A stretch of 64,000 bases of DNA from Owenia fusiformis (GCA_903813345.2 CAIIXF020000008.1:29886005-29950004), one strand, 5' to 3'; numbered from the stretch's first letter, positions 12,255 to 22,664 are shown. Made by a program: numbers and translations. The notes: a model not told the origin generated them from the sequence alone.

Positions 12255-13200
12255 AATGTATAAAGTGTGAAAAGTTGAAGCAAATCTGTAAAGTGTTTTT
12301 TCTGGAATCGTGATGACAAGATTTATCTACAAACTTCCGAGATGGCCGCCAGAATGCAAGATGGCTATCGGAAAGTTAATCAGCTCTATAACTTCTTACC
12401 ATGTAACATGTGTAAAAATTTGAAGTAAAATTGTTACGTGGTTTTCATGGAATCGTGATGACAAGATTTATCTAAAAACTTCCAAGATGGCCGACGGAAT
12501 GCAACATGGCCACCGAAAAGTTAGTCAGCTCTAGAACTTCATACCATGTAACATGTGTGAAAATTCGAAGTAAAACTGTGAAGTGGTTTTTCTGGAATCG
12601 AGATTACAAGATTTATCTATAAACCTTCCAAAATGGCTGCCAGAATGCAAGATGGCCACTGAAAAGTTAATCAGCTCTAGAACTTCATACCATGTAACAT
12701 GTGTGAAAATTTGAAATTAATCTGTTAGGCTGTTTTCCTGGGATCACGATCGACAAGATTTATCCCAAAATTTCCAAGATGGCCGCCAGAATGCAAGATG
12801 GCTGCCGAAAAGTTATTCACCTCTATATTTTCTACCATGTAACATGTGTAGAAATTTGAAGTAAATCTGTTTGGATTTCCTGAAATCGTGATGACAAGAT
12901 TTATCTTAAAACTTCCAAGATGGCTGCCAGAATGCAAGATGGCCACCGAAAAAATAATGAGGTCTAGGACTTCTTACCATGTAACATATGTGAACATTTA
13001 AAGTACATCTGTTATGTGGTTTTTGTGGAATCGCGATGACAATATTTATCTGAAAAAAATTCCAAGATGGCCGCCAGAATGCAAGATGGCCGCCGCAAAG
13101 TTAATCAGCTCTGGAACTTCTTACCATGTAATATGTGTGAAAATTTGAAGTAAATCCGTCTGATGGTTTACCTGGAATTGTGGTGACAAGAAAGTGAGAC
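12255..13200. repeat. 145-bp tandem array (AAGATGGCCGCCAGAATGC), unit A
   Basis: The motif CCAAGATGGCCGCCAGAATG recurs at about 12337, 12482, 12628, 12772, 12916 and 13062, a spacing of 144-146 bp. Each monomer also carries ACCATGTAACATGTGTG and TCGTGATGACAAGATTTATC. The array is followed by a conserved tail with TTGCCCCTGTTTACATCAAT. Copies are in unit B (33697-34640) and, inverted, at 30840-31340. This is a satellite carried inside a dispersed repeat. Confidence 0.93.
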
Positions 13201-14735
13201 TTCAGAATGCCACCTCGTCTAACTCCGTTTTGGTGCCTTTTGCCCCTGTTTACATCAATAGAAGAGGTGCTTTCTTTAAGAGGGAAGTCTGTTCTTTCAA
13301 ACGGTACAATCATTTTATGTGGGAAAGTACCGGACAACAAAACTTTTTTTCAGAGGGTCCAGATCAGGGACTAATATAATTTGTTTATACAGTACGTGTA
13401 ATGTGTCGTTACAAAACGATATCATTTGCTTTACGTTTAATCAATAACACTAGGGTTGGGTTTAAATCAACTTTATATCAACTTTTTCACGCACTGTAGG
13501 CAGAATTCCTTGACATTTCTACATTTTTTATCACAAACGTGTGTCAGCATCATATGCTTAAGAAAATGTACAGGTTTGCAAACATATATTTCGGGAGACA
13601 ACAGAATCGTCGACTGAACTTTTTTACGTAAACGGAACGGGCTAGACGTGCAGATATTATTTCTCAAGTTCCGCTTACGTAACAAAAGCGAGGTAAAATA
13701 TAATTTCATTTAAGCCACGTTGGATGTGGATACATGATGACGTCTACGTTTGATGATGTCTACGATCCTTTCAAGATAGTTTACTCACACGTGTCTTTTT
13801 ATTTCTCTTTCTTTGAGCTTTTGTCAAGAGGGAACAATCCCTGATCACCCTAAACGACCAATCTTAAGAGCAAATAATAGTTGATATAAGTATCTCAATG
13901 AGCCTAATATTCTAAGAATGTTATCATGAGTGCGCCCATATCGGGTTATTTTGATAGCGATATACCTTTTAAGAGTTAAGATCTACAATCAACTAGCACA
14001 CAGCATAATGAATACGCACTGTCGTACATTGCAGCCAATCATACAGCGTATTGCAATAATTTACTAATTATACAGGGTAAATAAAAAAATATTACTGATT
14101 TTAAAGTGTAATAACGCATTCATTATTGCCATGATTGGTCTTTTTGAGGTGATTAGAAATTGACGTAAGTCTTGTTTCATGTTGAAGCTTTTTATCTTTG
14201 TCTCTGTGTTTATAGATGACTGCCAATAAGATCATCATATCAGGCACGATATCTGTGGCAGTGCCTATTATTATTTTTAATACACACATAAATTAATTAA
14301 TGAATTGAATTAATCGAAATAATATATTAATCACAATAAACATTACGTGCATTTCTGTTTAGTGTAAGAAGAGGGAAAGCCCCAGAGTTTTAAAGATGAC
14401 AGACATAATTACGTCTCTTGCTTACCACCTTCGTTCGTTCGAATTTTCATAGGCTAGTTATCAAATACTACACTTCGATGGGATGCTTTAATTGATATTG
14501 GCATATTCCGTACACCTTTCTTTATCTTGATGTGAAATGAGAAGCTATGATATTGGCTGACACGCCAGAAATGAACATAATATTATTCGAAGCATATTTC
14601 GAAAATTTTGAAACCGCCATTGATGACATCATTTGTTTGTCGACTTTTGGTCAATCAAAGATGTAGTGTCATGAATCTCGATACATTTACCCGAATCATT
14701 CACATGTACTGACAATGTACACGCGTATGCAATTA
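13201..14735. other. Duplicated non-coding sequence
   Basis: The sequence is nearly identical to 34641-36170. Small minus-strand ORFs (13473-13709, 14101-14289) are conserved between units only because the duplication is recent. They show no domain or signal. In the two-exon gene model this sequence is intronic. Confidence 0.5.
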
Positions 14736-14739
14736 ACGT

Positions 14740-15032
14740 CTGCCGGCTACCGGATTAACCTACTATTTTACAGGTAACTCATTTAGAAATATGAAGATTA
14801 CCTGCCACTATTCCATTCATATTTAAATGAGTTGGGCATAAAATACTAGGTTAATCCGGTAGCCGACAGGCGGTAGCTTGTATTAGCGAACTAACGTCTG
14901 TCGGCTACCAGATTAACCTACAATTGTATGACCAACTCGTATAAATATGAATGGAATAGTGTAAGGCACTATATATTCATATTTAAATGAGTTGCCCATA
15001 AAATAGCAGGCTAATCCGGTAGCCGACAGGGC
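14740..15032. mobile_element. Tandem pair of hairpin MITEs
   Basis: Two consecutive inverted-repeat units of about 130 bp, 14740-14872 and 14897-15032, each begin CTGYCGGCTACC and end GGTAGCCGACAG. Internally TTAACCTA and AAATGAGTT have mirrored counterparts, so each unit would fold into a long hairpin. The same pair occurs at about 36175-36467. The units are related to each other but not identical. Confidence 0.8.
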
Positions 15033-15621
15033 CTAGTTGCATTCGTGAATACAAGATAAGTTACACTCGCGAATGATAACTAATGCCTTGGTCACATAGG
15101 CTCCGATTTTCACTACGGCGCCCGGCCGATGAGTATTTTGTTCAAAATCGGCCGGCGAGCTCGGGCATCGTACGGGCGCCGGGCGATGATCGCCACTCAT
15201 CGGCCGATTTTTAGACATCGTACGGGCGCCGGCAGAGTTTTATCGCGGAGATAAAAGTTGCCGATGTCTTGGCGATTTTTTCTCAAGCAAACTCATCGGT
15301 ACCTACCCGGCCGTGTCCCGTCCGGTCATCGTACGATTATCTTACGGCGCCCGGTGGCATTGCACGGTCATCTTGGGATTTTGCGTGCTGATTTGTTTGA
15401 TAAATCTTAATAATGATTACTTGTATAGTGATAAAAAGGTTCTAAAAATAATGAGGTAAGGAATTATAATTACTACATACTGTCAGAGATTTTTTATAAA
15501 ACATAAATGGAACGATTAGGCTTACTGTAAGACAATGACACACATTTGAATGGCTGGGTGGGTGGGTTGATCTAGTCGTTCTTATATTGACATTAATCGT
15601 GTATGTCTGTCATACACATTG

Positions 15622-15816
15622 TGTTGGATTGTATAAAGGGATGCATCGAATAAATGATAGATAACACAAAAACTTTTACATTGACATTTCTTGTATTTCT
15701 TCAGGAAGTAGATCTGAGTTCTGCACATGCGCAGATACAATCATGATAGCACTATTGCTCAATACAACTAGAATTGAAACTAGGATAACAATGTTGCTTA
15801 TCCTCAAGTTACAACA
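15622..15816 (-). repeat. Gypsy 3' LTR
   Basis: A 195-bp repeat, TG...CA on either strand, identical to 20578-20772 by visual comparison. It is the 3' LTR because the element is on the minus strand. Confidence 0.95.
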
Positions 15817-15829
15817 TTCCCCTTCACTT
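15817..15829 (-). promoter_or_regulatory. Gypsy polypurine tract
   Basis: The minus strand reads AAGTGAAGGGGAA directly next to the 3' LTR, the expected position of the plus-strand DNA priming site in reverse transcription. Confidence 0.75.
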
Positions 15830-16199
15830 AGTTTTACATCTCAGTTAAAGTTTAAATGAAAACATGAGTGTTTCTCAATGTCTTTAGAATAAAATCAGTA
15901 ATCTGATTTCCACATAATGTAAAACGTAAATATAGCTTAGTGCTAACAAATGTCATTATGTCAGGGTTTCCCTTACATTATTAAATGTTCGAATCAGTGA
16001 CCAATGTTTGATCATTATAGAGAATGTTCCTCTAGTTTATAATAGAATGACATGTATACAGTCTTGGAAACAAAATACACTTTCTTTCCAGTTTATTCAC
16101 ATTGTTTTTCACCAGTATGTATGCAGTCTGATGAAAGTAGAAAAATCAGTTCATTCCTTTCTCCAGTATGTACATTACAAATTGTTTCCTCAAGTAAAT

Positions 16200-16325
16200 A
16201 GATGATCAACACACTGATCAATCTATGACATATGTGGGGTACTTATGTGATCAACACACTGATCTACCTATAATATATCACTGCAGGTGTAATTTGGTGA
16301 TCAACACACTGATCTACCATATAAT
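16200..16325. repeat. Three TGATCAACACACTGATC blocks in the Gypsy 3' untranslated region
   Basis: GTGATCAACACACTGATC or a close variant occurs three times roughly 50 bp apart, near 16202, 16250 and 16300, between the stop codon and the 3' LTR. Each block is a partial palindrome. The function is unknown. Confidence 0.8.
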
Positions 16326-16330
16326 AGCAT

Positions 16331-19300
16331 CTACATGGTTAATCGGTCAGGGGGTTTTCTGACTCTTGTTGAACGTCTCACATTTGCAGGTTCAGGCACT
16401 GGAGATGATGGGCTGCCATCCACTGGTGGGGAAGTTACGTGTCCAGAAATGGATCCCTTTTGATTTGATAACCCGAGACCTCCCGGAACACCTGGGAAGG
16501 AGCTTGGTTGTGCTTTTGGCACTGGAACGGAGCTTTTCACAGGTGGGATTACCACTGGTGCGAAACTCGGTTCCGGAACAGACACTGGTGTGGAGCTTGC
16601 TTTAGATACAGGGATTGGCCCATAATCAACATCAACTGGAATTAAGTTTGGCTGTTGAATTTCCTGAGTTTCCCCATTTTCCCCCTCACTAAATTTCAAC
16701 CCTATGAGGTGATCAATGCGGACATACCTGACTTTACCCTGAACTTTGACAAGATAGGTAAGAGGACCACTGATTTTGACAATTTTTCCTCTAATCCACT
16801 TTTCAACACCCCGTTTGTGATTTCTAACTAACACTGGTTGATACAATTGCAAACTACGTGCACTGTTATTTTTGGAACTTGCCAAACTTTGATTTGCTTG
16901 TTTTGCTTCCATAGTTTGGGGCAAATTTGGCTTAAGTAGTGACAACCGTGTACGTGGCTCGCGTTTTAAGAACAATTCGGCAGGCGTCTTGCCTGTTATA
17001 GAATGAGGAGTGTTCCGATATGCCATTAAAAAGCTTGAAAGCCGGTGTGACATTGAGCAATTTGTTTTGTTGTCTACAACTTGCTTTAACAAAGCTTTTT
17101 TCACCGTCTGAACGGTTCTTTCTGCAGTACCGTTTGAGGAAGGATGGTACGCAGGAACTAATGTTTGTTTTACCCCGTTTTCACGGAGAAAATTTGAAAA
17201 CTCTTCTGAAGTATACTGTGGCCCATTATCTGACACATGTTCTTCCGCTAGACCATACGCGGCAAATAATTTGCGCAAAACTTCGATAGTTTTCTCTGAT
17301 GTGATGTTTGACATTTGAAATGCCTCCACCCATTTTGAGTACACGTCCATTATAATCAAAAACGACGCTTTGTCTTTTTCCGCAAAATCGGTGTGGATGC
17401 GTTGCCAAACGCGAGTTGGATAAGGCCAAGGCATGAGAGGAGCTGATCTGGGAGCATTACGTGTTGTAAGACATGTCTGGCAAGTACTCACAAGTTTTTC
17501 AATTGATTCATCCATTTTGGGCCACCATACATGACCTCTAGCGAGTGCTTTCATTCGAGAAATACCCGGATGTTCAATATGTAATTCATTGAGAATAGTT
17601 TCACGAAATGCCGGAGGAACGATAACTCGCAAACCCCATAATACACAACCTTGGTCTACCGCTAATTCATCTTTTCGCAAGAAGTAAGGCCGTAAATTTT
17701 CATCTGGGCAAAAGTTCGGCCAACCACTGAGCGTATACTGATACACTTGATTCAATGTAGTATCTTTCTTGGTTTGTTCCGCAATATCCTGAGCTTTGAC
17801 AGGAATAGATTCAATTTCCGAGATTTTGAAAATTGCATTTTCTGTTGACTCATTAGCTGGAATTTCTAATGGAAGGCGCGATAGGCAATCTGCATTGCCA
17901 TGGTCACCAGAACTGCGGAATATCACTTTGTACTTATAGGCAGACAACAAAAGTGCCCAACGCTGTAATCGAGCGGAAACCATCGCGGGAATGCCTGTTT
18001 TGGGACCAAATATTTTAGTCAAAGGTTTATGATCCGTGATGATTGTGAATTCTCGGCCATATAAGTACTGATGGAACTTCCTGACGGCATGAACAATTGA
18101 TAGAGCCTCTTTTTCAATTTGACTATAGTTCACTTCGCTTGAGGTTAATTTTCGCGAACATGTGCTAATTATTCGTTCTTCACCGTCGACTTTATGTGAG
18201 ATAATACTTCCTATTCCCACCGAAGATGCGTCGCACGATAAGTACACTTCCTTTGAGGAGTCGTAATGAATGAACACACTGTCCGATGTACATAAGTTCT
18301 TACACTTGTTGAAAGCGCTCTGACATTGAACGGTCCACTTGAACTGGGCATCTTTCCGGAGAAGGAGGTGAAGTGGATGTAAGACTGTAGACAAGTCAAC
18401 ATTTTCTTTTGTCATGAACTTCGCGTAAAATTGGACTAGACCCAAAAACGCTTGTAAATCTTTGAGATTTTTAGGACGCGGACAGTCGCGAATTGCCTTG
18501 AGTTTATCTTCTGTGGGTCTGATTCCGTCACTATCTACAATATGCCCTAAGTATGTGACAGAAGATTTGAGGAATTCACATTTACTCAGTTTTGCACGAA
18601 CACCATGTTTTTCAAGTACTGAGAGCACCTTTTCTAAGGTTTTCAAGTGAACGGAAACAGAGCCTGACGCAATGCAAATGTCATCGAGAAAAACGCATAC
18701 GCCGGGTATTCTGCGTAACATTGATTCCATTACTCTCTGAAAAATAGATGGCGCTGCTGAAACCCCAAACTGTAAACGCTGCGGTTCAAAAAGACCCTTG
18801 TGAGTACTTAGCGTCAAATAGTGTTTTGACTCTTCATCTAACTGTAATTGCAAATATGCTTGAGCGAGGTCAATTTTGCTATACACTTTGCCACCTGATA
18901 AAGTTGTGAACAAATCTTGGGCAGTTGGAAGGGGGTATTGCTCTTCATGTAGAGCTTGGTTAATACTGACCTTGTAATCTCCACACATGCGAATACTACC
19001 ATCGGTCTTTTGAATATTAACTAGGGGAGAACCCCATTCCGAATAGTCAACCGGTTTGAGCACACCTTGTTCAGTTAATCTATCGAGTTCTTTTTCAACT
19101 ACCGATCTCATAGCATAGGCTAACTTGCGCGGTTTATGAAATATTGGAGTAGCATTTTCTTTGACGCGCAAATGTGCAGTGTAGTTCTTAATTGTACCAC
19201 CCTTTGTAAATACAGCTTCATGCCTAGAGAGAACTGACTTGAGTTTTATATTCTCATTTGTCACCCCTTCAGATTTGACAGAATCTACTTTGTCCCTGGG

Positions 19301-20476
19301 AGAACATTTACCCTTTGAGGACCCCCCTTGATGAGCAGATAAAATTGAACCCCAATCCAATTTGATTGACTTGAGCCAATTTTTCCCAACCAAAGCAGGA
19401 TTGTTTCCCTTAACTACCAATAGAGGGAGTTTGGTGGACACCTGATTATACTTAACTGGGGCCTCCACTTGACCCACCAATGGAATGGCACCACCACCAT
19501 AGGCCTTCACCCTGCGAGAGCATCGTTGTAAGGGTAGATGTGGAAGATGTTTTCGGTAAAACACCTCTGACACGACGGATACATCAGCACCAGTGTCGAT
19601 AGCCATCTGTATTGGTTGGTCATCAATGTGAAGGTTCACGATAAACAAATCGTCCTGGCGACCCTGTGCATTTTGCGTATATAGTAGATATAGATTCAAA
19701 TCATCTTTATCAGAGTCAAAGTCCTCATTGACAGCTTTCAAGTTTTTCACAGTCTTGCGAAATGGCTTACGGGCCTTCGATTTCTGTTTACCCTTACCAG
19801 ATTTTTTCTTGAAACAAGCCTGTTCAATGTGGCCTGTTTTCAAACAGAAACGACATTTGGAGTCTTTAAAGCGACAAGTGTTGGCTGCATGCGATCCATC
19901 ACATCGAAAACATGTTGTAGATGTGACTGCGTTAATGTCTGTTGAAGATGCGGGTACATGAAATGTTTTTATGTCCCTCTGTGCCATTTCCATGCCAATA
20001 GCGGTGGTATAAGCCGTATGAAAAGTCAAACCCCTCTCAGTTAGCAACCTTCGCTGAATTGCCTCACTTTGTAAGCCACAAACGAAGCGGTCCCTCAGAG
20101 CCTCTTGTAAGAATTCACCAAATTCACAAGTCTTGGATAAATTCCTCAACACAACTGAAAATTCACTCACCGATTCACTCTTCAGTTGGTCCCTTTTATG
20201 AAACTTAAATCGTTCAGCTATTATCAGAGGGGTTGGTTCATAGTAATCATTCAGAATGGTGCTTAGAGCATCCAATTCCTTCACATCTGGATTGACTGGA
20301 TGACATAAGTCCGCCAACACGGCATAAGGCTCGGGCCCCATCGTTGTCAAGAATGCTGCCTTCTTGATATCATCAGACAACTGGTTTGCTACGGAGAACT
20401 GGTCAAACCGTTGTTTCCAAAGTCCAAACTTTTCAATTTTAGAATCAAAAGTTCCAATTTGGCCTATCAAAGCCAT
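16331..20476 (-). CDS. Gypsy Gag-Pol polyprotein
   Basis: The open frame extends upstream to 20623 in the 5' LTR. I take the Met at 20476 (MALIGQIGTFD, a Gag-like start), giving 1381 residues. In numbering from that Met: Gag 1 to about 250, with two zinc knuckles near 189-221 (CX2CX3HX4C and CX2CX4HX4C); aspartic protease with DTGA near 294; reverse transcriptase about 440-640 with FLDD near 597; RNase H about 740-860, with a DAS start and TDHKP; integrase with an H-H-C-C zinc motif about 964-1002 and the D-D-E core from HTDF near 1028 through SDNGPQY to the GTAERT glutamate near 1116; then a C-terminal domain and a Pro-rich tail. Gag and Pol are in one frame with no shift. No internal stop is seen. 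It encodes proteins for particle formation, reverse transcription and integration. Confidence 0.96.
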   Translation of the reverse strand: MALIGQIGTFDSKIEKFGLWKQRFDQFSVANQLSDDIKKAAFLTTMGPEPYAVLADLCHPVNPDVKELDALSTILNDYYEPTPLIIAERFKFHKRDQLKSESVSEFSVVLRNLSKTCEFGEFLQEALRDRFVCGLQSEAIQRRLLTERGLTFHTAYTTAIGMEMAQRDIKTFHVPASSTDINAVTSTTCFRCDGSHAANTCRFKDSKCRFCLKTGHIEQACFKKKSGKGKQKSKARKPFRKTVKNLKAVNEDFDSDKDDLNLYLLYTQNAQGRQDDLFIVNLHIDDQPIQMAIDTGADVSVVSEVFYRKHLPHLPLQRCSRRVKAYGGGAIPLVGQVEAPVKYNQVSTKLPLLVVKGNNPALVGKNWLKSIKLDWGSILSAHQGGSSKGKCSPRDKVDSVKSEGVTNENIKLKSVLSRHEAVFTKGGTIKNYTAHLRVKENATPIFHKPRKLAYAMRSVVEKELDRLTEQGVLKPVDYSEWGSPLVNIQKTDGSIRMCGDYKVSINQALHEEQYPLPTAQDLFTTLSGGKVYSKIDLAQAYLQLQLDEESKHYLTLSTHKGLFEPQRLQFGVSAAPSIFQRVMESMLRRIPGVCVFLDDICIASGSVSVHLKTLEKVLSVLEKHGVRAKLSKCEFLKSSVTYLGHIVDSDGIRPTEDKLKAIRDCPRPKNLKDLQAFLGLVQFYAKFMTKENVDLSTVLHPLHLLLRKDAQFKWTVQCQSAFNKCKNLCTSDSVFIHYDSSKEVYLSCDASSVGIGSIISHKVDGEERIISTCSRKLTSSEVNYSQIEKEALSIVHAVRKFHQYLYGREFTIITDHKPLTKIFGPKTGIPAMVSARLQRWALLLSAYKYKVIFRSSGDHGNADCLSRLPLEIPANESTENAIFKISEIESIPVKAQDIAEQTKKDTTLNQVYQYTLSGWPNFCPDENLRPYFLRKDELAVDQGCVLWGLRVIVPPAFRETILNELHIEHPGISRMKALARGHVWWPKMDESIEKLVSTCQTCLTTRNAPRSAPLMPWPYPTRVWQRIHTDFAEKDKASFLIIMDVYSKWVEAFQMSNITSEKTIEVLRKLFAAYGLAEEHVSDNGPQYTSEEFSNFLRENGVKQTLVPAYHPSSNGTAERTVQTVKKALLKQVVDNKTNCSMSHRLSSFLMAYRNTPHSITGKTPAELFLKREPRTRLSLLKPNLPQTMEAKQANQSLASSKNNSARSLQLYQPVLVRNHKRGVEKWIRGKIVKISGPLTYLVKVQGKVRYVRIDHLIGLKFSEGENGETQEIQQPNLIPVDVDYGPIPVSKASSTPVSVPEPSFAPVVIPPVKSSVPVPKAQPSSFPGVPGGLGLSNQKGSISGHVTSPPVDGSPSSPVPEPANVRRSTRVRKPPDRLTM

Positions 20477-20557
20477 GCCGTTTTTGTTTCCGAAATACAG
20501 TCTTATGCAGAAGAATAAAGTCACAATAATGTATCTAACATGTAGGAAAATGCTTCT

Positions 20558-20575
20558 ATCCCATCCTCGTCGCCA
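20558..20575 (-). promoter_or_regulatory. Primer-binding site, tRNA-Ser
   Basis: Two bases inside the 5' LTR the minus strand reads TGGCGACGAGGATGGGAT, complementary to the 3' end of metazoan tRNA-Ser(GCU), including the added CCA. The match is 18 nt. This sets the element's orientation. Confidence 0.9.
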
Positions 20576-20577
20576 CT

Positions 20578-20772
20578 TGTTGGATTGTATAAAGGGATGC
20601 ATCGAATAAATGATAGATAACACAAAAACTTTTACATTGACATTTCTTGTATTTCTTCAGGAAGTAGATCTGAGTTCTGCACATGCGCAGATACAATCAT
20701 GATAGCACTATTGCTCAATACAACTAGAATTGAAACTAGGATAACAATGTTGCTTATCCTCAAGTTACAACA
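20578..20772 (-). repeat. Gypsy 5' LTR
   Basis: 195 bp, identical by eye to 15622-15816. It should contain the promoter and polyadenylation signals. An AATAAA-like string is visible (GAATAAATGATAG on the plus strand), but no core promoter can be assigned. Confidence 0.95.
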
Positions 20773-21305
20773 CATTGAATAGAGTGATACATTTTTATAC
20801 GTATATTCACTCATGCATATACCATTACAAATCATTTATTTTAAAAATCTTCTGACTGATTTTGTGAGTAGTATCTTAAAGGGTCACAATTTTAATACGA
20901 AGTTCACTGTCTCAATAATTACAGTTCTTTCAATTGGAGTACCCATGATAGTAAAAATATCAATCAAACAATTTGATAAATTATGAATAGGGACCCCATG
21001 TCAGCATTTTTTCTAAATATTGAACCTATTTACTCGAAAAGAGGATCTTCTTTTTCTGATTTTTATTGCATGAAAACATTATTAACCTGGAAGTCCTGTC
21101 TATCGAAGTAGTTCGTTTTCGAATCTTGCATTCACGCCATGTGGAACAGTCATACTGGGTCATACAAGAATTAAGTATAAATCTAGAGGCCTGTAGATCG
21201 TCCGATGTCCTGGCGGGTGCCGTACGGCCATCGGCAGATAGCCTTGCGATACCCGTGCAATGTCTTTCAGATTCAATTGATTGCGGGCGCTGTACGATGC
21301 CTTTA

Positions 21306-21445
21306 TGCCTTGGTCACATACGCTCCGATTTTCACTACGGCGCCCGGCCGATTGAGTGTTTTGTTCAAAATTGAATACAATATTGAACAAAACACTCAAT
21401 CGGCCGGGCGCCGGGCGATGGATCGGAGCATATGTGACCCAGGCA
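21306..21445. mobile_element. 140-bp Harbinger-type MITE nested in the larger one, TSD TTA
   Basis: The ends TGCCTTGGTCACAT and ATGTGACCCAGGCA are the same TIRs as the host element. TTA flanks it at 21303-21305 and 21446-21448. Its body is almost one hairpin: CCGATTGAGTGTTTTGTTCA faces its complement around a short AATTGAATACAATA loop. It is a young non-autonomous member of the family. Confidence 0.9.
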
Positions 21446-21783
21446 TTACTAATGTGACCATACTCACGATTAGATCAAGACATCGGTGAAAAGTCGCCGG
21501 CGCCCGGTCGATTTAGAAATCGGCCGATGACTACTCATCGGCCGGCGCCCGGCGCCTATGTGACCCAGGCATAAGGGACCGGTTAAAGAAGGTTTACAAT
21601 GTAAAATCTACTCGGTCAGAATCGCTCGATGTCTATGATTCAGACCCCCTCTACTAAATCTAAAAGCGATCTAAAATTTGTACACTGTAATGAAAATATA
21701 TTTACACGTTACTATATTATTGTTATGATTTCGTAGAGTCTATAAAATACATTTGTAAATTCTGTACATTTTTTTTTCTTCAG

Positions 21784-22664
21784 AACCTGACGAGCCTTCT
21801 CTTGAGTGTGGTGAAATCTGTAGTTATGAGGTGAAAGTTGAAGAGAAGAGGAAGTACTATCCGTATATCCGGAAAACCGTCAACTGTGGCTCAATAATGA
21901 AACGCATGGCACTCAATCCAGCAACTCCAAAGGTACCACCAAAAAAAATCCCTGCAGAATTATTTGATGAGTTTACCCAAAATGGGGAACTTCCTAATAA
22001 AAATTATTGGTATATTAATGACAAGAAAAAGATTTCAAATATCAACAGGCAGAAACATTTTACAAAGGACGCAATTGAACAACTAATAAAAAACGACAAG
22101 GCTGGGAAAATAATTGGGACATATGAAGTAGAGGAACCTAAAAAGTCAATAACCGCATATAAAAATGAAATAAGTAACAAGCGTGGAGTTGTGATTGGAT
22201 CCCAATCACCCTGGCTTGAAGCATTGGCCTTATCTGCTGGTGCAAAACACATGACGACACTTGAATATAACAATAATTCGTTCCTTCATCCTAACATAAC
22301 CAAAATCCACCCGTATGATATGGCAAAATTATACGCAAATGGTAGTTTTCAAGAGTTCGATTTTGCATTATCGTATTCATCAATTGAACATTCTGGATTA
22401 GGTCGCTATGGAGATCCTCTTAATCCATATGGAGATCTTGAAGCAGCTGCGCAAGTTTGGTGCATGCTTAAACCAGGGGGATTATTTATTCTCGGACTTC
22501 CAGAAACACATAATGAGACATCGTATTTGCAGTTCAATGCTATGAGGAGGTATGGCCATAGTCGACTCAAACATTTAACTGCAAATTTTGAGGTCATTGA
22601 CCGTTTTATCGGATATACACGATATGATCTTCAGGGCATTTGGGTCTTAAGAAAATCACAATGA
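21784..22664 (+). CDS. DUF268-family protein, 3' exon (copy A, intact)
   Basis: A T-rich tract ending TTTCTTCAG precedes 21784, and the frame is open from there through a GTG at 21831 to TGA at 22662-22664, so this is a terminal exon with a phase-1 acceptor. It encodes PDEPSLECGEICSYEV and then about 277 residues. Counted from the GTG, a VVIGSQSPW segment lies near 118-127, the strongly conserved SSIEHSGLGRYGDP-NPYGD segment near 183-202 and MLKPGGLFILGLP near 211-224. These identify the DUF268 family, whose fold resembles SAM-dependent methyltransferases; its biochemical role is not established. No first exon is seen in the upstream 10 kb of the duplicated unit. It may be expressed only if an exon lies off the window, or it may be a partial duplicate. 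Confidence 0.85.

Larger units (their letters stand above)
15622..20772 (-). mobile_element. Full-length Gypsy (mag-like) LTR retrotransposon
   Basis: Two 195-bp LTRs, identical by eye, bound 5151 bp. A 5-bp duplication CATTG lies at 15617-15621 and 20773-20777. On the minus strand the order is 5' LTR, tRNA-Ser primer site, one open Gag-Pol frame, an untranslated tail, a polypurine tract and the 3' LTR. Domain order (protease, RT, RNase H, integrase) is that of Ty3/Gypsy elements. The tRNA-Ser primer and the C-terminal RRSTRVRKPPDRL motif suggest the mag lineage. Identical LTRs and an intact frame imply a recent insertion. Confidence 0.97.
15084..21571. mobile_element. PIF/Harbinger-type MITE with nested Gypsy, TSD TAA
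   Basis: The ends are TGCCTTGGTCACAT and ATGTGACCCAGGCA (one mismatch as TIR), flanked by TAA at 15081-15083 and 21572-21574. Unit B has the empty site GATAACTAAGGGACC with a single TAA (36517-36519), which directly shows the insertion. A 3-bp TWA duplication is characteristic of PIF/Harbinger elements. Without the nested Gypsy, the nested MITE and their duplications the element is about 1.19 kb. It is rich in CGGCGCCCGGCCGAT-like CG palindromes and has no transposase. Confidence 0.9.

Noticed and set aside
14101-14289. 62-codon minus ORF identical in both duplicated units
   Set aside because: Identity is explained by the recent duplication, not by selection; no domain or start context supports it.
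16366-20609. Plus-strand and shifted ORFs within the Gypsy
   Set aside because: They are shadows of the minus-strand Gag-Pol frame and lack motifs.
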